A stretch of DNA of 55,432 nt from SIG607 sp036307305 (GCA_036307305.1 JAXJXV010000004.1:1-55432), one strand, 5' to 3'. Positions 34,437 to 42,974 are shown, counted from the first letter of the stretch. The notes: a model not told the origin generated them from the sequence alone. A program made the numbers and translations.

Positions 34437-35987
34437 ATGCCTTATTTGCCTTACATTATCGGCGGTGTCGTTGCACTTGTGTTGGCTTTCATTGGCTTTT
34501 TGGTTGGTATGTCTTACAGACGTAAATCTGATGATAAGACTATCAGCTCTGCAAAGGAAGAAGCAAAGCGTATCTTAAACGATGCAATGAAAACTGCCGA
34601 AACTAAGAAAAAGGAGCTTCTTGTAGAAGCAAAGGACGAGGTTCTCCGTCTCCGTCAGGAAAATGATAAGGAGTTAAGAGAACGTCGCAGTGACATTCAG
34701 CGTCAGGAGCATAGACTTCAGCAAAAGGAAGAAAACCTTGATAAGAAAATTGATAATCTTGAATTAAAGGAAGAAAAGCTTCAGAAACGCGCAAAGGAAA
34801 TTGAAGACAAGCTTGAAGAGTGCGAACGTATCAAAAAGAGCCAGATGGAGCTTCTTGAACGAATTTCAGGCTTTACAAGTGAACAGGCTAAGGAGCATTT
34901 ACTGTCAATGCTTGACGGTGATTTGGCTCACGAAAAGGCTGTTCGCATTATGGAAAATGAACAGCACACCAAAGAGGAAGCAGACAAAATCGCAAGAGAA
35001 ATTATCGGTCACGCTATACAGCGTTGCGCCGCTGACCACTCTTCAGAAATGACTGTTTCTGTTGTAGCTCTGCCAAACGATGAAATGAAGGGCAGAATTA
35101 TCGGACGAGAGGGCAGAAATATCCGCGCTCTTGAAACGGCTACGGGCGTTGACCTTATTATAGACGATACTCCCGAGGCTATAACTCTCAGCAGTTTCGA
35201 CCCTGTAAGAAGAGAAATTGCAAGAATTACACTTGAAAAACTTATCCTTGACGGCAGAATTCATCCTGCTCGTATTGAGGAAACCGTTGCAAAGGCTACT
35301 GCCGAGGTTGAGGCTACCATTAAGCAGGAAGGCGAACGCGCTATGATAGAAGCAGGCGTACATAACCTTCATCCCGAGCTTATTAAGCTTCTCGGTAAAT
35401 TACAGTACCGTACAAGCTACGGACAGAACGTGCTTAATCATTCTATGGAAGTTTGCCATCTTTCAGGACTTCTTGCCGCTGAAATGGGTGCAGATGTTAC
35501 CCTTGCAAAACGCGCGGGACTTCTTCACGATATCGGTAAGGCTCTTGACCATGAGCAAGAGGGTTCTCATATTCAGCTTGGTGTTGAAGCCGCTAAGAAG
35601 TACAGAGAAAACGAGAACGTTGTACACGCTATTCACGCTCATCACGGCGAGGTAGAGGCTAAGACGGTAATCGCTTGTATAGTACAGGCTGCCGATGCTA
35701 TCTCTGCTGCACGTCCAGGAGCAAGAAGAGAGAATATTGAGAATTATATCAAACGACTTGAAAAGCTTGAGGAAATCGCCAATTCCTTCAGCGGTGTTGA
35801 AACTTCATTTGCTATTCAGGCAGGTCGTGAAATCAGAATCGTTGTTAAGCCTGAGGTTATCGGTGATGACCAGATGGTGCTTATCGCTCACGATATCGCG
35901 GCAAAAATTGAAAAAGAACTTGAATACCCGGGTCAGATTAAGGTTAATCTAATTCGTGAAAACAGAGTTGTTGATTACGCAAAATAA
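34437..35987 (+). CDS. rny: Ribonuclease Y, membrane-anchored endoribonuclease
   Basis: 516 residues in the standard order: N-terminal membrane helix (about 5-25), long coiled coil rich in Lys/Glu/Arg (about 35-150), KH RNA-binding domain with KGRIIGREGRNIRALE (about 225), then an HD domain with metal ligands in HSMEVCHLS and LLHDIGKALDHE and the late HAHHGEVE. It starts mRNA decay at the membrane. The start at 34437 follows TAGGAGGA. A single gene with its own promoter, a long structured leader and a terminator. Confidence 0.97.
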   Translation: MPYLPYIIGGVVALVLAFIGFLVGMSYRRKSDDKTISSAKEEAKRILNDAMKTAETKKKELLVEAKDEVLRLRQENDKELRERRSDIQRQEHRLQQKEENLDKKIDNLELKEEKLQKRAKEIEDKLEECERIKKSQMELLERISGFTSEQAKEHLLSMLDGDLAHEKAVRIMENEQHTKEEADKIAREIIGHAIQRCAADHSSEMTVSVVALPNDEMKGRIIGREGRNIRALETATGVDLIIDDTPEAITLSSFDPVRREIARITLEKLILDGRIHPARIEETVAKATAEVEATIKQEGERAMIEAGVHNLHPELIKLLGKLQYRTSYGQNVLNHSMEVCHLSGLLAAEMGADVTLAKRAGLLHDIGKALDHEQEGSHIQLGVEAAKKYRENENVVHAIHAHHGEVEAKTVIACIVQAADAISAARPGARRENIENYIKRLEKLEEIANSFSGVETSFAIQAGREIRIVVKPEVIGDDQMVLIAHDIAAKIEKELEYPGQIKVNLIRENRVVDYAK

Positions 35988-35991
35988 AATT

Positions 35992-36027
35992 AACGGCTGT
36001 ACGGCGGATGCCGCATAGCCGTTTTTT
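35992..36027 (+). terminator. Terminator of rny
   Basis: AACGGCT/AGCCGTT outer stem with an inner GGC/GCC pairing, then T's (36022-36027). Confidence 0.8.
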
Positions 36028-36043
36028 CTAAGGAGAGATAATT

Positions 36044-37162
36044 ATGAATTTTACAAAGCTTACCGAGTTTCTTGATGACCTTCCAAGCCGTTACTCTATT
36101 CCGGGCGGCGACCTGATTGTAAATAAGGACGGCAAAACGGTTTACCGCCACTGCTTCGGTTATTCCGATAAGGACAAGACAAGAAAGGTACAGGGTAATG
36201 AAATTTACCGTATTTATTCCTGTAGTAAGGTTATTACCTGTACTGCTATAATGAAACTTGTTTGTGAGGGTAAACTGGGTCTTTATGATAATCTTAGCGA
36301 TTATATTTCTGAATTTAAGGAAATGAAGGTTAAAAAAGGCGACGGGCTTGTTACAGCAAATAACCCTATTCGCATAGTTGACCTTATGCAGATGGCGGCA
36401 GGCTTTACCTACGATTGCGATTTTCCTGCTCTCAGAGAGTACCGCAGTAAGACCGACGGCAAGGGGGATACCTTGGGTATGGTAAGGACCATGGCGAAAA
36501 TGCCTCTTGAATTTGAACCGGGAGAGGCTTTCCGTTATAGCCTTTGCCATGATATTTTAGGCGGTGTTATCGAGGTTGTTTCAGGGCAGAAATTAAGTGA
36601 TTTTATGAAAGAAAACTTCTTTATTCCTCTTGGTATGCTTGAAACCGACTATAAATATACCTTTGGCAGTCCTGACAGATACTTTTGGAGAAGCTGTTAT
36701 AATGCCGAAACCAACAGTACCACCTACGTTGCAAGTGACACAAACTGGTTTGAAATGGGTACTGAATATGAAAGCGGCGGCGCAGGTATTATTACTACCG
36801 TTGACGATTATATTAAGTTTTCTCAGATGCTTTGCGACGGTGGGGTGACAAAGGACGGTAAGCGTCTTATAGATTTTGAGGGCATTGACCTTATGCGTAA
36901 GACCATAAATGAAAAACAGTCGGCATTTACTATGACCGATTATAAGTACGCCTTGGGTGTTCGTTCTCACGTAAGCCATGAAAACGGATTTTCAAAGAGC
37001 GCTCTTTACGAATTCGGTTGGGATGGCGCTCACGGAGCGTATACGGAAATTGATATAGAAAACGGCATTGCAGTGTATTTCGGCTGTGGCACAAGCGATA
37101 TAAACGCTCTCGTTCATCCTGAAATGAGAAACCTTATACACGAAGCGGTTGAGGCAGAGTAA
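36044..37162 (+). CDS. Class C beta-lactamase-fold serine hydrolase
   Basis: 372 residues of the beta-lactamase/esterase (PF00144) family. The SxxK nucleophile motif is SCSK in RIYSCSKVITCTAIMKL (Ser about 59), a Tyr motif follows in FRYSLCHDILGG, and the third motif is HGA in GWDGAHGAYTE. There is no signal peptide, so it is probably a cytoplasmic esterase or peptidase and not a resistance enzyme. The ATG at 36044 follows AAGGAGAG. A small lipoprotein gene begins 1 bp after its stop. Confidence 0.87.
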   Translation: MNFTKLTEFLDDLPSRYSIPGGDLIVNKDGKTVYRHCFGYSDKDKTRKVQGNEIYRIYSCSKVITCTAIMKLVCEGKLGLYDNLSDYISEFKEMKVKKGDGLVTANNPIRIVDLMQMAAGFTYDCDFPALREYRSKTDGKGDTLGMVRTMAKMPLEFEPGEAFRYSLCHDILGGVIEVVSGQKLSDFMKENFFIPLGMLETDYKYTFGSPDRYFWRSCYNAETNSTTYVASDTNWFEMGTEYESGGAGIITTVDDYIKFSQMLCDGGVTKDGKRLIDFEGIDLMRKTINEKQSAFTMTDYKYALGVRSHVSHENGFSKSALYEFGWDGAHGAYTEIDIENGIAVYFGCGTSDINALVHPEMRNLIHEAVEAE

Positions 37163-37163
37163 T

Positions 37164-37769
37164 ATGTCTATTAAAAAATTAATTGCTGTAATATTGACCG
37201 TTTTAATAGCTTTTTGTTTTTGTGGATGCGGAGCAAAGGAGGATATAGTAGGCTCTTATGAAGCGCAAATTGATGTAAGTCAAATGTATAACAGCCGTTA
37301 TACAAGCGCTCATGATTTGGAAAACTATAGCCTTACAGGACTTTGTGTTACACATAGGATAGACGTAAAAGAGGACGGCAGCTTTATAGTCTTCGTCAGT
37401 GATGAGGATATAGAAAAGCTTAAAGAACAGGCGGTTTCTGATACTAAATCAGCCCTTGCTGTTTATTATGGGAAAATAATATCAGAATTAAATCTTGATA
37501 TAGAGGTACAGACGTATCTTGCTTCGGTGGGTACCGACCTTGATGCAGTAGTAAAGGAAATGAATATAGAGGAAAAAGTAGAGCAGACGGTGGAAACCCT
37601 TTGCGACGAGGGTGACGTTACTGCTACTAAAAAAACGTTTCTGTCTGAAAGGGCACAGGGAAGACTTAACGGTTATTCCTCCGTACAGGAATTTACACTT
37701 AAAAACGGTATATTAAAGCTGAACAGCCCTGTATTAAAACAGGTAATAGAATATAAGAAAATTTCTTAA
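37164..37769 (+). CDS. Small lipoprotein of unknown function
   Basis: 201 residues. The signal peptide ends in a Cys-rich lipobox (CFCGCG), after which the mature part is mostly helical and acidic with a beta-rich end. The opening IVGSYEAQIDVSQMY and later NGYSSVQEFTLKNGILKL look like a small ligand- or calycin-type lipoprotein of gut Clostridia, but I recognise no named family. The ATG at 37164 gives a clean signal peptide and lies 1 bp after the hydrolase stop; the frame is open 5 codons upstream. Confidence 0.72.
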   Translation: MSIKKLIAVILTVLIAFCFCGCGAKEDIVGSYEAQIDVSQMYNSRYTSAHDLENYSLTGLCVTHRIDVKEDGSFIVFVSDEDIEKLKEQAVSDTKSALAVYYGKIISELNLDIEVQTYLASVGTDLDAVVKEMNIEEKVEQTVETLCDEGDVTATKKTFLSERAQGRLNGYSSVQEFTLKNGILKLNSPVLKQVIEYKKIS

Positions 37770-37773
37770 AAAC

Positions 37774-37803
37774 AAAAAGCAACCGATAAAACGGTTGCTT
37801 TTT
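37774..37803 (+). terminator. Terminator after the hydrolase-lipoprotein operon
   Basis: AAAAAGCAACCG/CGGTTGCTTTTT, 12-bp perfect stem with a 6-nt loop. Confidence 0.88.
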
Positions 37804-37856
37804 ACTGTACATAATAACAATCTTCACTTCATTTTGTAGGTTTGAAAAGGTCGGTT

Positions 37857-38060
37857 TTATTCTATTGTAATTTCAAATAGTTCATTAGGCGTGCATTCGA
37901 GAAGTAAACAAATTGTTTCGATGTTTTCGTAACGAATGGATTTTGTTTCGTTGTTTACCATCTTGCTGAAGTTTTGATAGCTCATACCTAATTGCTTATA
38001 TAACCAATATTTTGTATGTCCTTTTTGTTTTAATAAATCCAATACTTTTAATTTAATCAT
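37857..38060 (-). CDS. Small Cro/XRE-type helix-turn-helix regulator
   Basis: 67 residues, essentially only a lambda-Cro-like DNA-binding domain: KVLDLLKQKGHTKYWLYKQL as the first helices, MSYQNFSKMVNN as the recognition helix region, then IETICLLLECTPNELFEI. The start at 38060 is chosen because GAGGAAG lies before it; the frame continues five codons upstream across that site. It is divergent from a SLOG gene across a strongly palindromic intergenic region, which suggests the two are co-regulated by this protein. Confidence 0.85.
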   Translation of the reverse strand: MIKLKVLDLLKQKGHTKYWLYKQLGMSYQNFSKMVNNETKSIRYENIETICLLLECTPNELFEITIE

Positions 38061-38113
38061 AAGATACTTCCTCATATCTTCTTTTTTAATTAGATAATAT
38101 CTTATTATTTCTC

Positions 38114-38142
38114 TTTACATATAGATTATTACATTATATAAT
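38114..38142 (+). promoter_or_regulatory. Promoter of the SLOG gene
   Basis: TTTACA (38114-38119), 17 bp, TATAAT (38137-38142). The -10 box lies at the centre of the palindrome 38119-38156, so a bound repressor would block it. Confidence 0.72.
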
Positions 38143-38156
38143 GTTATAGTCTATAT
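38119..38156. promoter_or_regulatory. 38-bp palindrome, probable operator
   Basis: Centred between 38137 and 38138. The inner 14 bp ACATTATATAATGT is a perfect palindrome, and the outer arms ATATAGA/TCTATAT match perfectly; 17 of 19 position pairs are complementary. It overlaps the SLOG promoter. Confidence 0.65.
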
Positions 38157-38177
38157 AGTATTAAATGAGGGATATAT

Positions 38178-38543
38178 ATGATAAAACGAGTAGTAATAGC
38201 AGGGTGCAGGGATTACAGTAATTATAAAGAAGCAAAGGTTTATATAGATTTTTGTCTTTCCAATATACGAAAGCAATACGATATTGTTATCCTTTCGGGG
38301 TGTGCAAGTGGCGCTGACGCTATAGGAGAGCGTTATGCTAAAGAAAATGGATTCAAGGTTGAAAAATATCCTGCCGATTGGGAAAGGTATGGCAAAAGCG
38401 CAGGACCGAAAAGAAATAAGCAAATGGCTGAAATAACTGATTATGTAATTTGCTTTTGGGACGGAGAGAGTAGGGGGACAAGGTCAATGATAGAATTTGC
38501 AAAACAATACGGTAAACCTGTAAAAGTTAAAAGGATAAAATAA
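38178..38543 (+). CDS. SLOG-family (DUF2493, YspA-like) nucleotide-ligand-binding protein
   Basis: 121 residues, Rossmann-like. It opens with VVIAGCRDYSNY, has the family loop LSGCASGADAIGERYAKENGF (SGxxxGxD) at about 40-55, then a conserved Trp-Glu/Arg segment (PADWERYGKSAGPKRNKQM) and VICFWDGESRGTRSMIEFA at the end. SLOG proteins are thought to sense or process nucleotide-derived signals and are frequent in mobile and conflict-related loci. It follows GAGGG and is divergent from a Cro-like regulator. Function otherwise unknown. Confidence 0.85.
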   Translation: MIKRVVIAGCRDYSNYKEAKVYIDFCLSNIRKQYDIVILSGCASGADAIGERYAKENGFKVEKYPADWERYGKSAGPKRNKQMAEITDYVICFWDGESRGTRSMIEFAKQYGKPVKVKRIK

Positions 38544-38599
38544 AATCTGATATTTAGTTTTGCGCTATCTTTATGATAATATGAAAAATCAAAAACCTG

Positions 38600-38628
38600 T
38601 TGACAAATAATGGAGAATAGTGTATTAT
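38600..38628 (+). promoter_or_regulatory. Promoter of the feo operon
   Basis: TTGACA (38600-38605), 17 bp, TATTAT (38623-38628), immediately upstream of the two tandem operators. Confidence 0.8.
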
Positions 38629-38636
38629 AATATAAA

Positions 38637-38654
38637 AGTTAGCGTAAGCTAACT
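38637..38654. promoter_or_regulatory. Feo operator 1, DtxR/IdeR-like
   Basis: AGTTAGC-GTAA-GCTAACT, a perfect 7-4-7 inverted repeat starting 9 bp after the -10 box, around the expected transcription start. The half site resembles the TTAGG...CCTAA-type sites of DtxR-family metal-dependent repressors. Confidence 0.72.
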
Positions 38655-38670
38655 GAATTTTAAAGCTTTG

Positions 38671-38688
38671 AGTTAGCATAGGCTAACT
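38671..38688. promoter_or_regulatory. Feo operator 2, DtxR/IdeR-like
   Basis: AGTTAGC-ATAG-GCTAACT, the same half sites as operator 1 with a different spacer, 34 bp centre to centre, 17 bp before the feoA start. Confidence 0.72.
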
Positions 38689-38704
38689 GTAGAAAGAGGA
38701 TAGT

Positions 38705-38929
38705 ATGAAAACTCTTAAGGATGCAAAAATAGGAGCTACCGTAACGGTAGTAAAGGTGCATGGCGAGGGCGCAATAAAGCGTAGAATTATGGATATGGGT
38801 ATAACTAAGGGAACGAAAATTTATGTTCGTAAGGTGGCTCCCCTTGGCGACCCCTTTGAGCTTCACGTAAGAGGTTATGAGCTTTCTCTCAGAAAAGCCG
38901 ATGCCGAAATGGTAGAGATAGAGGAATAG
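38705..38929 (+). CDS. feoA: Ferrous iron transport accessory protein FeoA
   Basis: 74 residues, SH3-like FeoA domain: VTVVKVHGEGAIKRRIMDMG, ITKGTKIYVRKVAPLGDPFELHVRGYELSLR, then an acidic end. FeoA helps FeoB import Fe2+ at the inner face of the membrane. It is preceded by AGAGGA and is 13 bp before feoB. Two tandem inverted repeats upstream indicate metal-dependent repression of the whole operon. Confidence 0.95.
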   Translation: MKTLKDAKIGATVTVVKVHGEGAIKRRIMDMGITKGTKIYVRKVAPLGDPFELHVRGYELSLRKADAEMVEIEE

Positions 38930-38942
38930 TGAGGACAAAATA

Positions 38943-41033
38943 ATGAGTATAAGAATTGCTTTGGCAGGAAATCCAAACAGCGGAAAAACCACTCTTTTCA
39001 ATGTTCTCACAGGCTCTAATCAGTATGTGGGCAACTGGCCCGGTGTAACGGTAGAGAAAAAAGAGGGAACGTTAAAGAAAAATGACGACGTTATAATAAC
39101 GGACCTGCCCGGAATTTATTCCTTGTCCCCTTATACGCCGGAGGAGGTTGTAGCAAGAAATTATCTTGTGGGTGAGCGACCCGACGTTATACTAAACGTT
39201 GTTGACGGCACTAATATTGAGCGTAATCTTTATCTTACCACACAGCTTTTAGAACTTGGTATTCCTACGGTTATAGCCATAAATATGATGGATATCGTCC
39301 GTAAAAACGGGGATAAAATAGATATTTCACAGCTAAGCAAAAATATTCGTTGCACAGTTATGGAGATATCCGCCCTTAAAAACGAGGGAATAACCGAAGT
39401 AATAGATGCGGCAATAGAAATAGCGGGGAAAAACGTTGTTCCCGAGCATATTTTCTCAGGTGACGTTGAACACGCCGTAGCTCATATAGAGGAAGCGGCA
39501 ATACATAATATGGAAGACAGTCAACAGAGATGGTATGCTATAAAGATATTCGAGCGAGATGTTATGGTAAGAAAAGAATTGCCTATTGATGAAAAAACTC
39601 TTGCTCATATTGAAAAAGATATTGCCCACGTTGAAGAACATTTCGACGATGACGCAGAAAGCATCATAATAAATGAACGGTATGAATATATAGAGAAAAT
39701 TTTAAAAGACTGCTCTAAGAAAAAAAGTCTCGGAAGACTTACCGTGTCCGACAAAATAGACAGGATTGTAACCAACAGATTTTTGGCTCTTCCCATATTC
39801 GCTATTGCAATGTGGCTTGTTTATTATATATCTATCGGGTCTGTGGGTAACTGGACGGTAGAGTTTATGAATGAAAGGGTATTCGGTGAGTGGATTGTAC
39901 CATTCGTTGAAAACGGGCTAAAAAATTTAGGCTGTATGGAATGGCTTATAAGTCTTGTGTCAGACGGAATACTTGGCGGTGTGGGCGCGGTGCTTGGCTT
40001 CGTACCGCAGATGCTTATACTCTTTTTAATACTGTCTCTTCTTGAGGATTGCGGTTATATGTCCAGAGTCGCCTTTATAATGGATAAAATTTTCCGCAAA
40101 TTCGGACTTTCGGGAAAATCCTTTATTCCAATGCTTGTTGCATCGGGCTGTGGCGTTCCGGGTATTATGGCAAGTAGAACGATAGAACAGGACAGAGACA
40201 GACGTATCACCATAATGACTACGGGCTTTATTCCTTGCGGGGCTAAAATGCCTATCGTTGGACTTGTGGCAGCCTCGCTTTTCGGCGGTAGCGCTTTAAT
40301 GGCCGCATCGGCTTATTTTATGGGAATCGGCGCTGTACTGCTTTCGGGAATAATGCTGAAAAAAACCAAGCTATTTGCAGGTAAACCTGCCCCCTTTGTT
40401 ATGGAGCTTCCCCTGTATCACGCCCCGTTAATCAGCAACGTGGCAAGAACGGTATGGGAACGCGGCTGGTCCTTTATAAAAAAAGCGGGAACGGTCATTC
40501 TTGCAGCAAGTGTAATTATATGGTTTCTTAATAATCTGAGCTTTACAGGCGGACTGCACTTTGTGACAGGTGAAAATGAAGTTTCTGTCCTTAATGTAAT
40601 AGGCAACCTTGCGGCAGTTATATTTAAGCCCTTGGGCTTTGGTAACTGGCAGGCAAGTATAGCAACCTTTTTAGGTCTTATGGCAAAGGAAGAAATTGTC
40701 GGTGTCTTCGGTGCTCTTGGTTATAGCACGGCAGAAGCAGCTTTTGCTTCGGTGCTTGGCGGAAAACTTGCAGGATTTTCCTTTATGGCGTTTAATCTTT
40801 TGTGCGCCCCCTGTTTTGCGGCAATGGGAGCTATAAGACGGGAAATGAACAGTCCCAAATGGACGGTTGGCGCAATAGCCTATATGTGTGTCTTTGCCTA
40901 CGGGGTTTCTTTAATGATATATCAGTTTGGCTCATGGTTTACAGGAAAGGGAAATATAATAGGTACAGTAGTTGCTGTTGCCGTTCTTATATTTGCTCTT
41001 TATATGCTTATAAGAAAAAATAAATATAATTAG
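38943..41033 (+). CDS. feoB: Ferrous iron transporter FeoB
   Basis: 696 residues. The N-terminal GTPase domain has GNPNSGKTTLFN, the switch region GVTVEKKEG, DLPGIYSL and NMMD. A helical regulatory domain reaches about residue 260, followed by a membrane region with two Gate motifs (SGCGVPGIMASRTIE; LCAPCFAAMGAIRREM), whose cysteines are conserved in the family. It imports Fe2+ under anaerobic conditions. It lies between feoA and the Cys-rich peptide gene (9 bp downstream). Confidence 0.96.
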   Translation: MSIRIALAGNPNSGKTTLFNVLTGSNQYVGNWPGVTVEKKEGTLKKNDDVIITDLPGIYSLSPYTPEEVVARNYLVGERPDVILNVVDGTNIERNLYLTTQLLELGIPTVIAINMMDIVRKNGDKIDISQLSKNIRCTVMEISALKNEGITEVIDAAIEIAGKNVVPEHIFSGDVEHAVAHIEEAAIHNMEDSQQRWYAIKIFERDVMVRKELPIDEKTLAHIEKDIAHVEEHFDDDAESIIINERYEYIEKILKDCSKKKSLGRLTVSDKIDRIVTNRFLALPIFAIAMWLVYYISIGSVGNWTVEFMNERVFGEWIVPFVENGLKNLGCMEWLISLVSDGILGGVGAVLGFVPQMLILFLILSLLEDCGYMSRVAFIMDKIFRKFGLSGKSFIPMLVASGCGVPGIMASRTIEQDRDRRITIMTTGFIPCGAKMPIVGLVAASLFGGSALMAASAYFMGIGAVLLSGIMLKKTKLFAGKPAPFVMELPLYHAPLISNVARTVWERGWSFIKKAGTVILAASVIIWFLNNLSFTGGLHFVTGENEVSVLNVIGNLAAVIFKPLGFGNWQASIATFLGLMAKEEIVGVFGALGYSTAEAAFASVLGGKLAGFSFMAFNLLCAPCFAAMGAIRREMNSPKWTVGAIAYMCVFAYGVSLMIYQFGSWFTGKGNIIGTVVAVAVLIFALYMLIRKNKYN

Positions 41034-41042
41034 GGAGATTTT

Positions 41043-41195
41043 ATGTTACCGACCATTATTATAGCATCTTTGATAGCCTTAACGGTTATTGCAATTATAG
41101 TAAATGAAATAGTCAAAAAGAAAAAGGGCAAGGGCGGTTGCTCATGCGGTTGTTCGGGATGCGCTATGAAAGAAAACTGCCATAATAAAGAGTAA
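41043..41195 (+). CDS. FeoB-associated Cys-rich membrane peptide
   Basis: 50 residues: one membrane helix (about 4-22), a Lys-rich stretch (KKKKGKGG) and a cysteine cluster (CSCGCSGCAMKENC). This is the layout of the FeoB-associated Cys-rich family (PF12669) found after feoB in Bacillota, presumably a cytoplasmic metal-handling partner. It starts 9 bp after the feoB stop with GGGAG upstream, and a terminator follows at once. It is easily missed because of its length. Confidence 0.85.
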   Translation: MLPTIIIASLIALTVIAIIVNEIVKKKKGKGGCSCGCSGCAMKENCHNKE

Positions 41196-41197
41196 TT

Positions 41198-41226
41198 AAA
41201 AAGTCGCGGTCAATCCGCGACTTTTT
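41198..41226 (+). terminator. Terminator of the feo operon
   Basis: AAAAAGTCGCGG-TCAAT-CCGCGACTTTTT, 12-bp perfect stem with a T run. Confidence 0.92.
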
Positions 41227-41227
41227 C

Positions 41228-41256
41228 TTGAAGTAATTTAATCATTATTGTATAAT
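41228..41256 (+). promoter_or_regulatory. Promoter of mnmA
   Basis: TTGAAG (41228-41233), 17 bp, TATAAT (41251-41256), 15 bp before the ATG. Confidence 0.75.
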
Positions 41257-41271
41257 ATATACGGTGATAAA

Positions 41272-42318
41272 ATGAAAAAGGTAATTATCGGAATGAGCGG
41301 CGGAGTGGATTCCTCTGTTGCCGCATACGTTCTCAAAAACCAAGGGTACGAGGTAATAGGCGTAACGTTGTCCCTTTATAGAGAAAACGCCGTTACAGGC
41401 GCAACCGACGACTGTCGTGATGCAGCGGCAGTATGCGAAAAGCTTGGTATAAAGCATATTGTGGTCGATAAACGAAGTGTATTTGAGAATACCGTTATTA
41501 AAAATTTCATAGACGAATATGAAAGAGGCGGTACTCCCAACCCCTGTGTTTTGTGCAATAAAGCCGTTAAATTCAGCGAGATGCTTAAAATTGCCCATGA
41601 GCTTGGCGCTTCCTTCGTTGCAACGGGACACTACTGCGACCTGATTAATGATAACGGAAAATATATGCTGAAGCGTCCTAAAGATAAAAATAAAGACCAG
41701 ACCTATATGCTGTATAAGCTTACCCAGAATGAACTTAGCAGAATTTTAATGCCTCTTTCAAGCTATACGAAGGAAGAAATACGGGAAATTGCCCGTAAAA
41801 TCGGACTTGCCGTTGCAGACCGTCCTGACAGTCAGGATATTTGCTTTGTGCCTGACGGGGATTACGTTGGTTTTATAAGCCGTTATACAGGTAAAACCTA
41901 TCCTCAGGGCGATTATATTTCGGTGGACTCAAAGATACTGGGTAGGCATAAGGGTATAATTAATTATACGGTAGGACAGAGAAAAGGACTGGGTATTGCT
42001 CTTGGTAAACCTGCCTTTGTGATAAGTAAAAACGCAGAAAATAATACCGTTACCTTAAGTGACGATGAAGCTCTTTTGTTTACCGATACCGTAAAAATAA
42101 AGGATATTAATTTTATAAGCGGAGAGCTTCCAAAAGAGAGCATAAGGGTTGAAGCGAAGCTTCGCTACCGACATAAAGAGTCACCTGCAACCCTTAGTAT
42201 CACAGGCGAAAACCAAGGGGTTTTAGTGTTTGAAACTCCTCAGCGGGCGGCAGCTTCCGGACAGGCGGCGGTATTTTATGACGGCGACATTCTTATTGGC
42301 GGAGGAACTATAGTATGA
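41272..42318 (+). CDS. mnmA: tRNA-specific 2-thiouridylase MnmA
   Basis: 348 residues. Adds sulfur to the wobble uridine of Glu, Gln and Lys tRNAs. The PP-loop ATP site is GMSGGVDSSVAAYVL; the catalytic cysteines are in NPCVLCN and SQDICFVPDGDY; TGHYC and GQRKGLGI are further family marks. The ATG at 41272 gives the canonical start (MKKVIIGMSGGVDS); eight extra codons upstream overlap the -10 region and are rejected. It overlaps the LUD gene by ATGA. Confidence 0.95.
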   Translation: MKKVIIGMSGGVDSSVAAYVLKNQGYEVIGVTLSLYRENAVTGATDDCRDAAAVCEKLGIKHIVVDKRSVFENTVIKNFIDEYERGGTPNPCVLCNKAVKFSEMLKIAHELGASFVATGHYCDLINDNGKYMLKRPKDKNKDQTYMLYKLTQNELSRILMPLSSYTKEEIREIARKIGLAVADRPDSQDICFVPDGDYVGFISRYTGKTYPQGDYISVDSKILGRHKGIINYTVGQRKGLGIALGKPAFVISKNAENNTVTLSDDEALLFTDTVKIKDINFISGELPKESIRVEAKLRYRHKESPATLSITGENQGVLVFETPQRAAASGQAAVFYDGDILIGGGTIV

Positions 42319-42965
42319 CAGAAATTATTAAAAATACAATTAAGGCGCTTGAAAAAAACAATATGCTCACCTTTTATGCAGAGAAAAAAGAGGATATAAT
42401 GCCTATTATCAAAACTCTCATAAAAAAAGGGGACAGCGTTGCTTTTGGCGGCAGTGTGAGTCTTAATGAAATCGGCGCTGTTGAGGAAATTAGAAAGGGC
42501 GATTATGAGGTCATAGACAGATACGCACCGAATCTTACTGCAGAGCAAAGAAAGGAAGCTTTCAGAAAGGCCTTTTTTGCAGACGTTTTTCTTACCTCTA
42601 CAAACGCCCTTACCGAAAAGGGAGAGCTTATTAATGTTGACGGCAACGGAAACAGAGTTGCGGCTATGATTTACGGCCCTGACAGTGTGATTGTGGTGGT
42701 AGGCGCAAATAAGCTTGTCAAAAATGCGGAAGAGGGCTTTGAAAGAATAAAACAAATTGCCGCGCCTAAAAACTGTGTACGACTTTCCCTTGATTCCTAC
42801 TGTCACTCAACGGGAAAATGTATGGCGCTTAATAATGATGAGCATTCTTTGTCTGACGGATGCTACACAAACGGCAGAATTTGCTGTAGCTATACCGTAC
42901 AGGGCTTTCAGCGTACAAAGGACAGAATAAAAGTGATTTTGTGCGGTGAAGCATTAGGTTATTAA
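42315..42965 (+). CDS. LUD-domain protein (LutC/YkgG-like)
   Basis: 216 residues of the LUD (PF02589) family. Key stretches are GDSVAFGGSVSLNEIG near the N-terminus and the core TSTNALTEKGELINVDGNGNR followed by DSVIVVVGANK. Family members LutB/LutC serve in lactate oxidation, but this stand-alone form has no LutA or LutB beside it. The C-terminal third holds several cysteines (CHSTGKC, CYTNGRICC) that could bind metal. It is translationally coupled to mnmA by an ATGA overlap, with no obvious functional link. Confidence 0.85.
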   Translation: MTEIIKNTIKALEKNNMLTFYAEKKEDIMPIIKTLIKKGDSVAFGGSVSLNEIGAVEEIRKGDYEVIDRYAPNLTAEQRKEAFRKAFFADVFLTSTNALTEKGELINVDGNGNRVAAMIYGPDSVIVVVGANKLVKNAEEGFERIKQIAAPKNCVRLSLDSYCHSTGKCMALNNDEHSLSDGCYTNGRICCSYTVQGFQRTKDRIKVILCGEALGY

Positions 42966-42974
42966 TAGAAATTT

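Noticed and set aside
34325..34525. 66-codon frame over the rny leader
   Set aside because: It overlaps rny in another frame and has no family resemblance; the region is better explained as a structured leader.
36044..37162. Beta-lactam resistance gene
   Set aside because: No signal peptide, and the protein belongs to the broad serine hydrolase family; no evidence for antibiotic hydrolysis.
38637..38688. Fur boxes upstream of feoA
   Set aside because: The sequence lacks the GATAAT-type hexamers; the TTAGC...GCTAA symmetry fits DtxR-type sites better.
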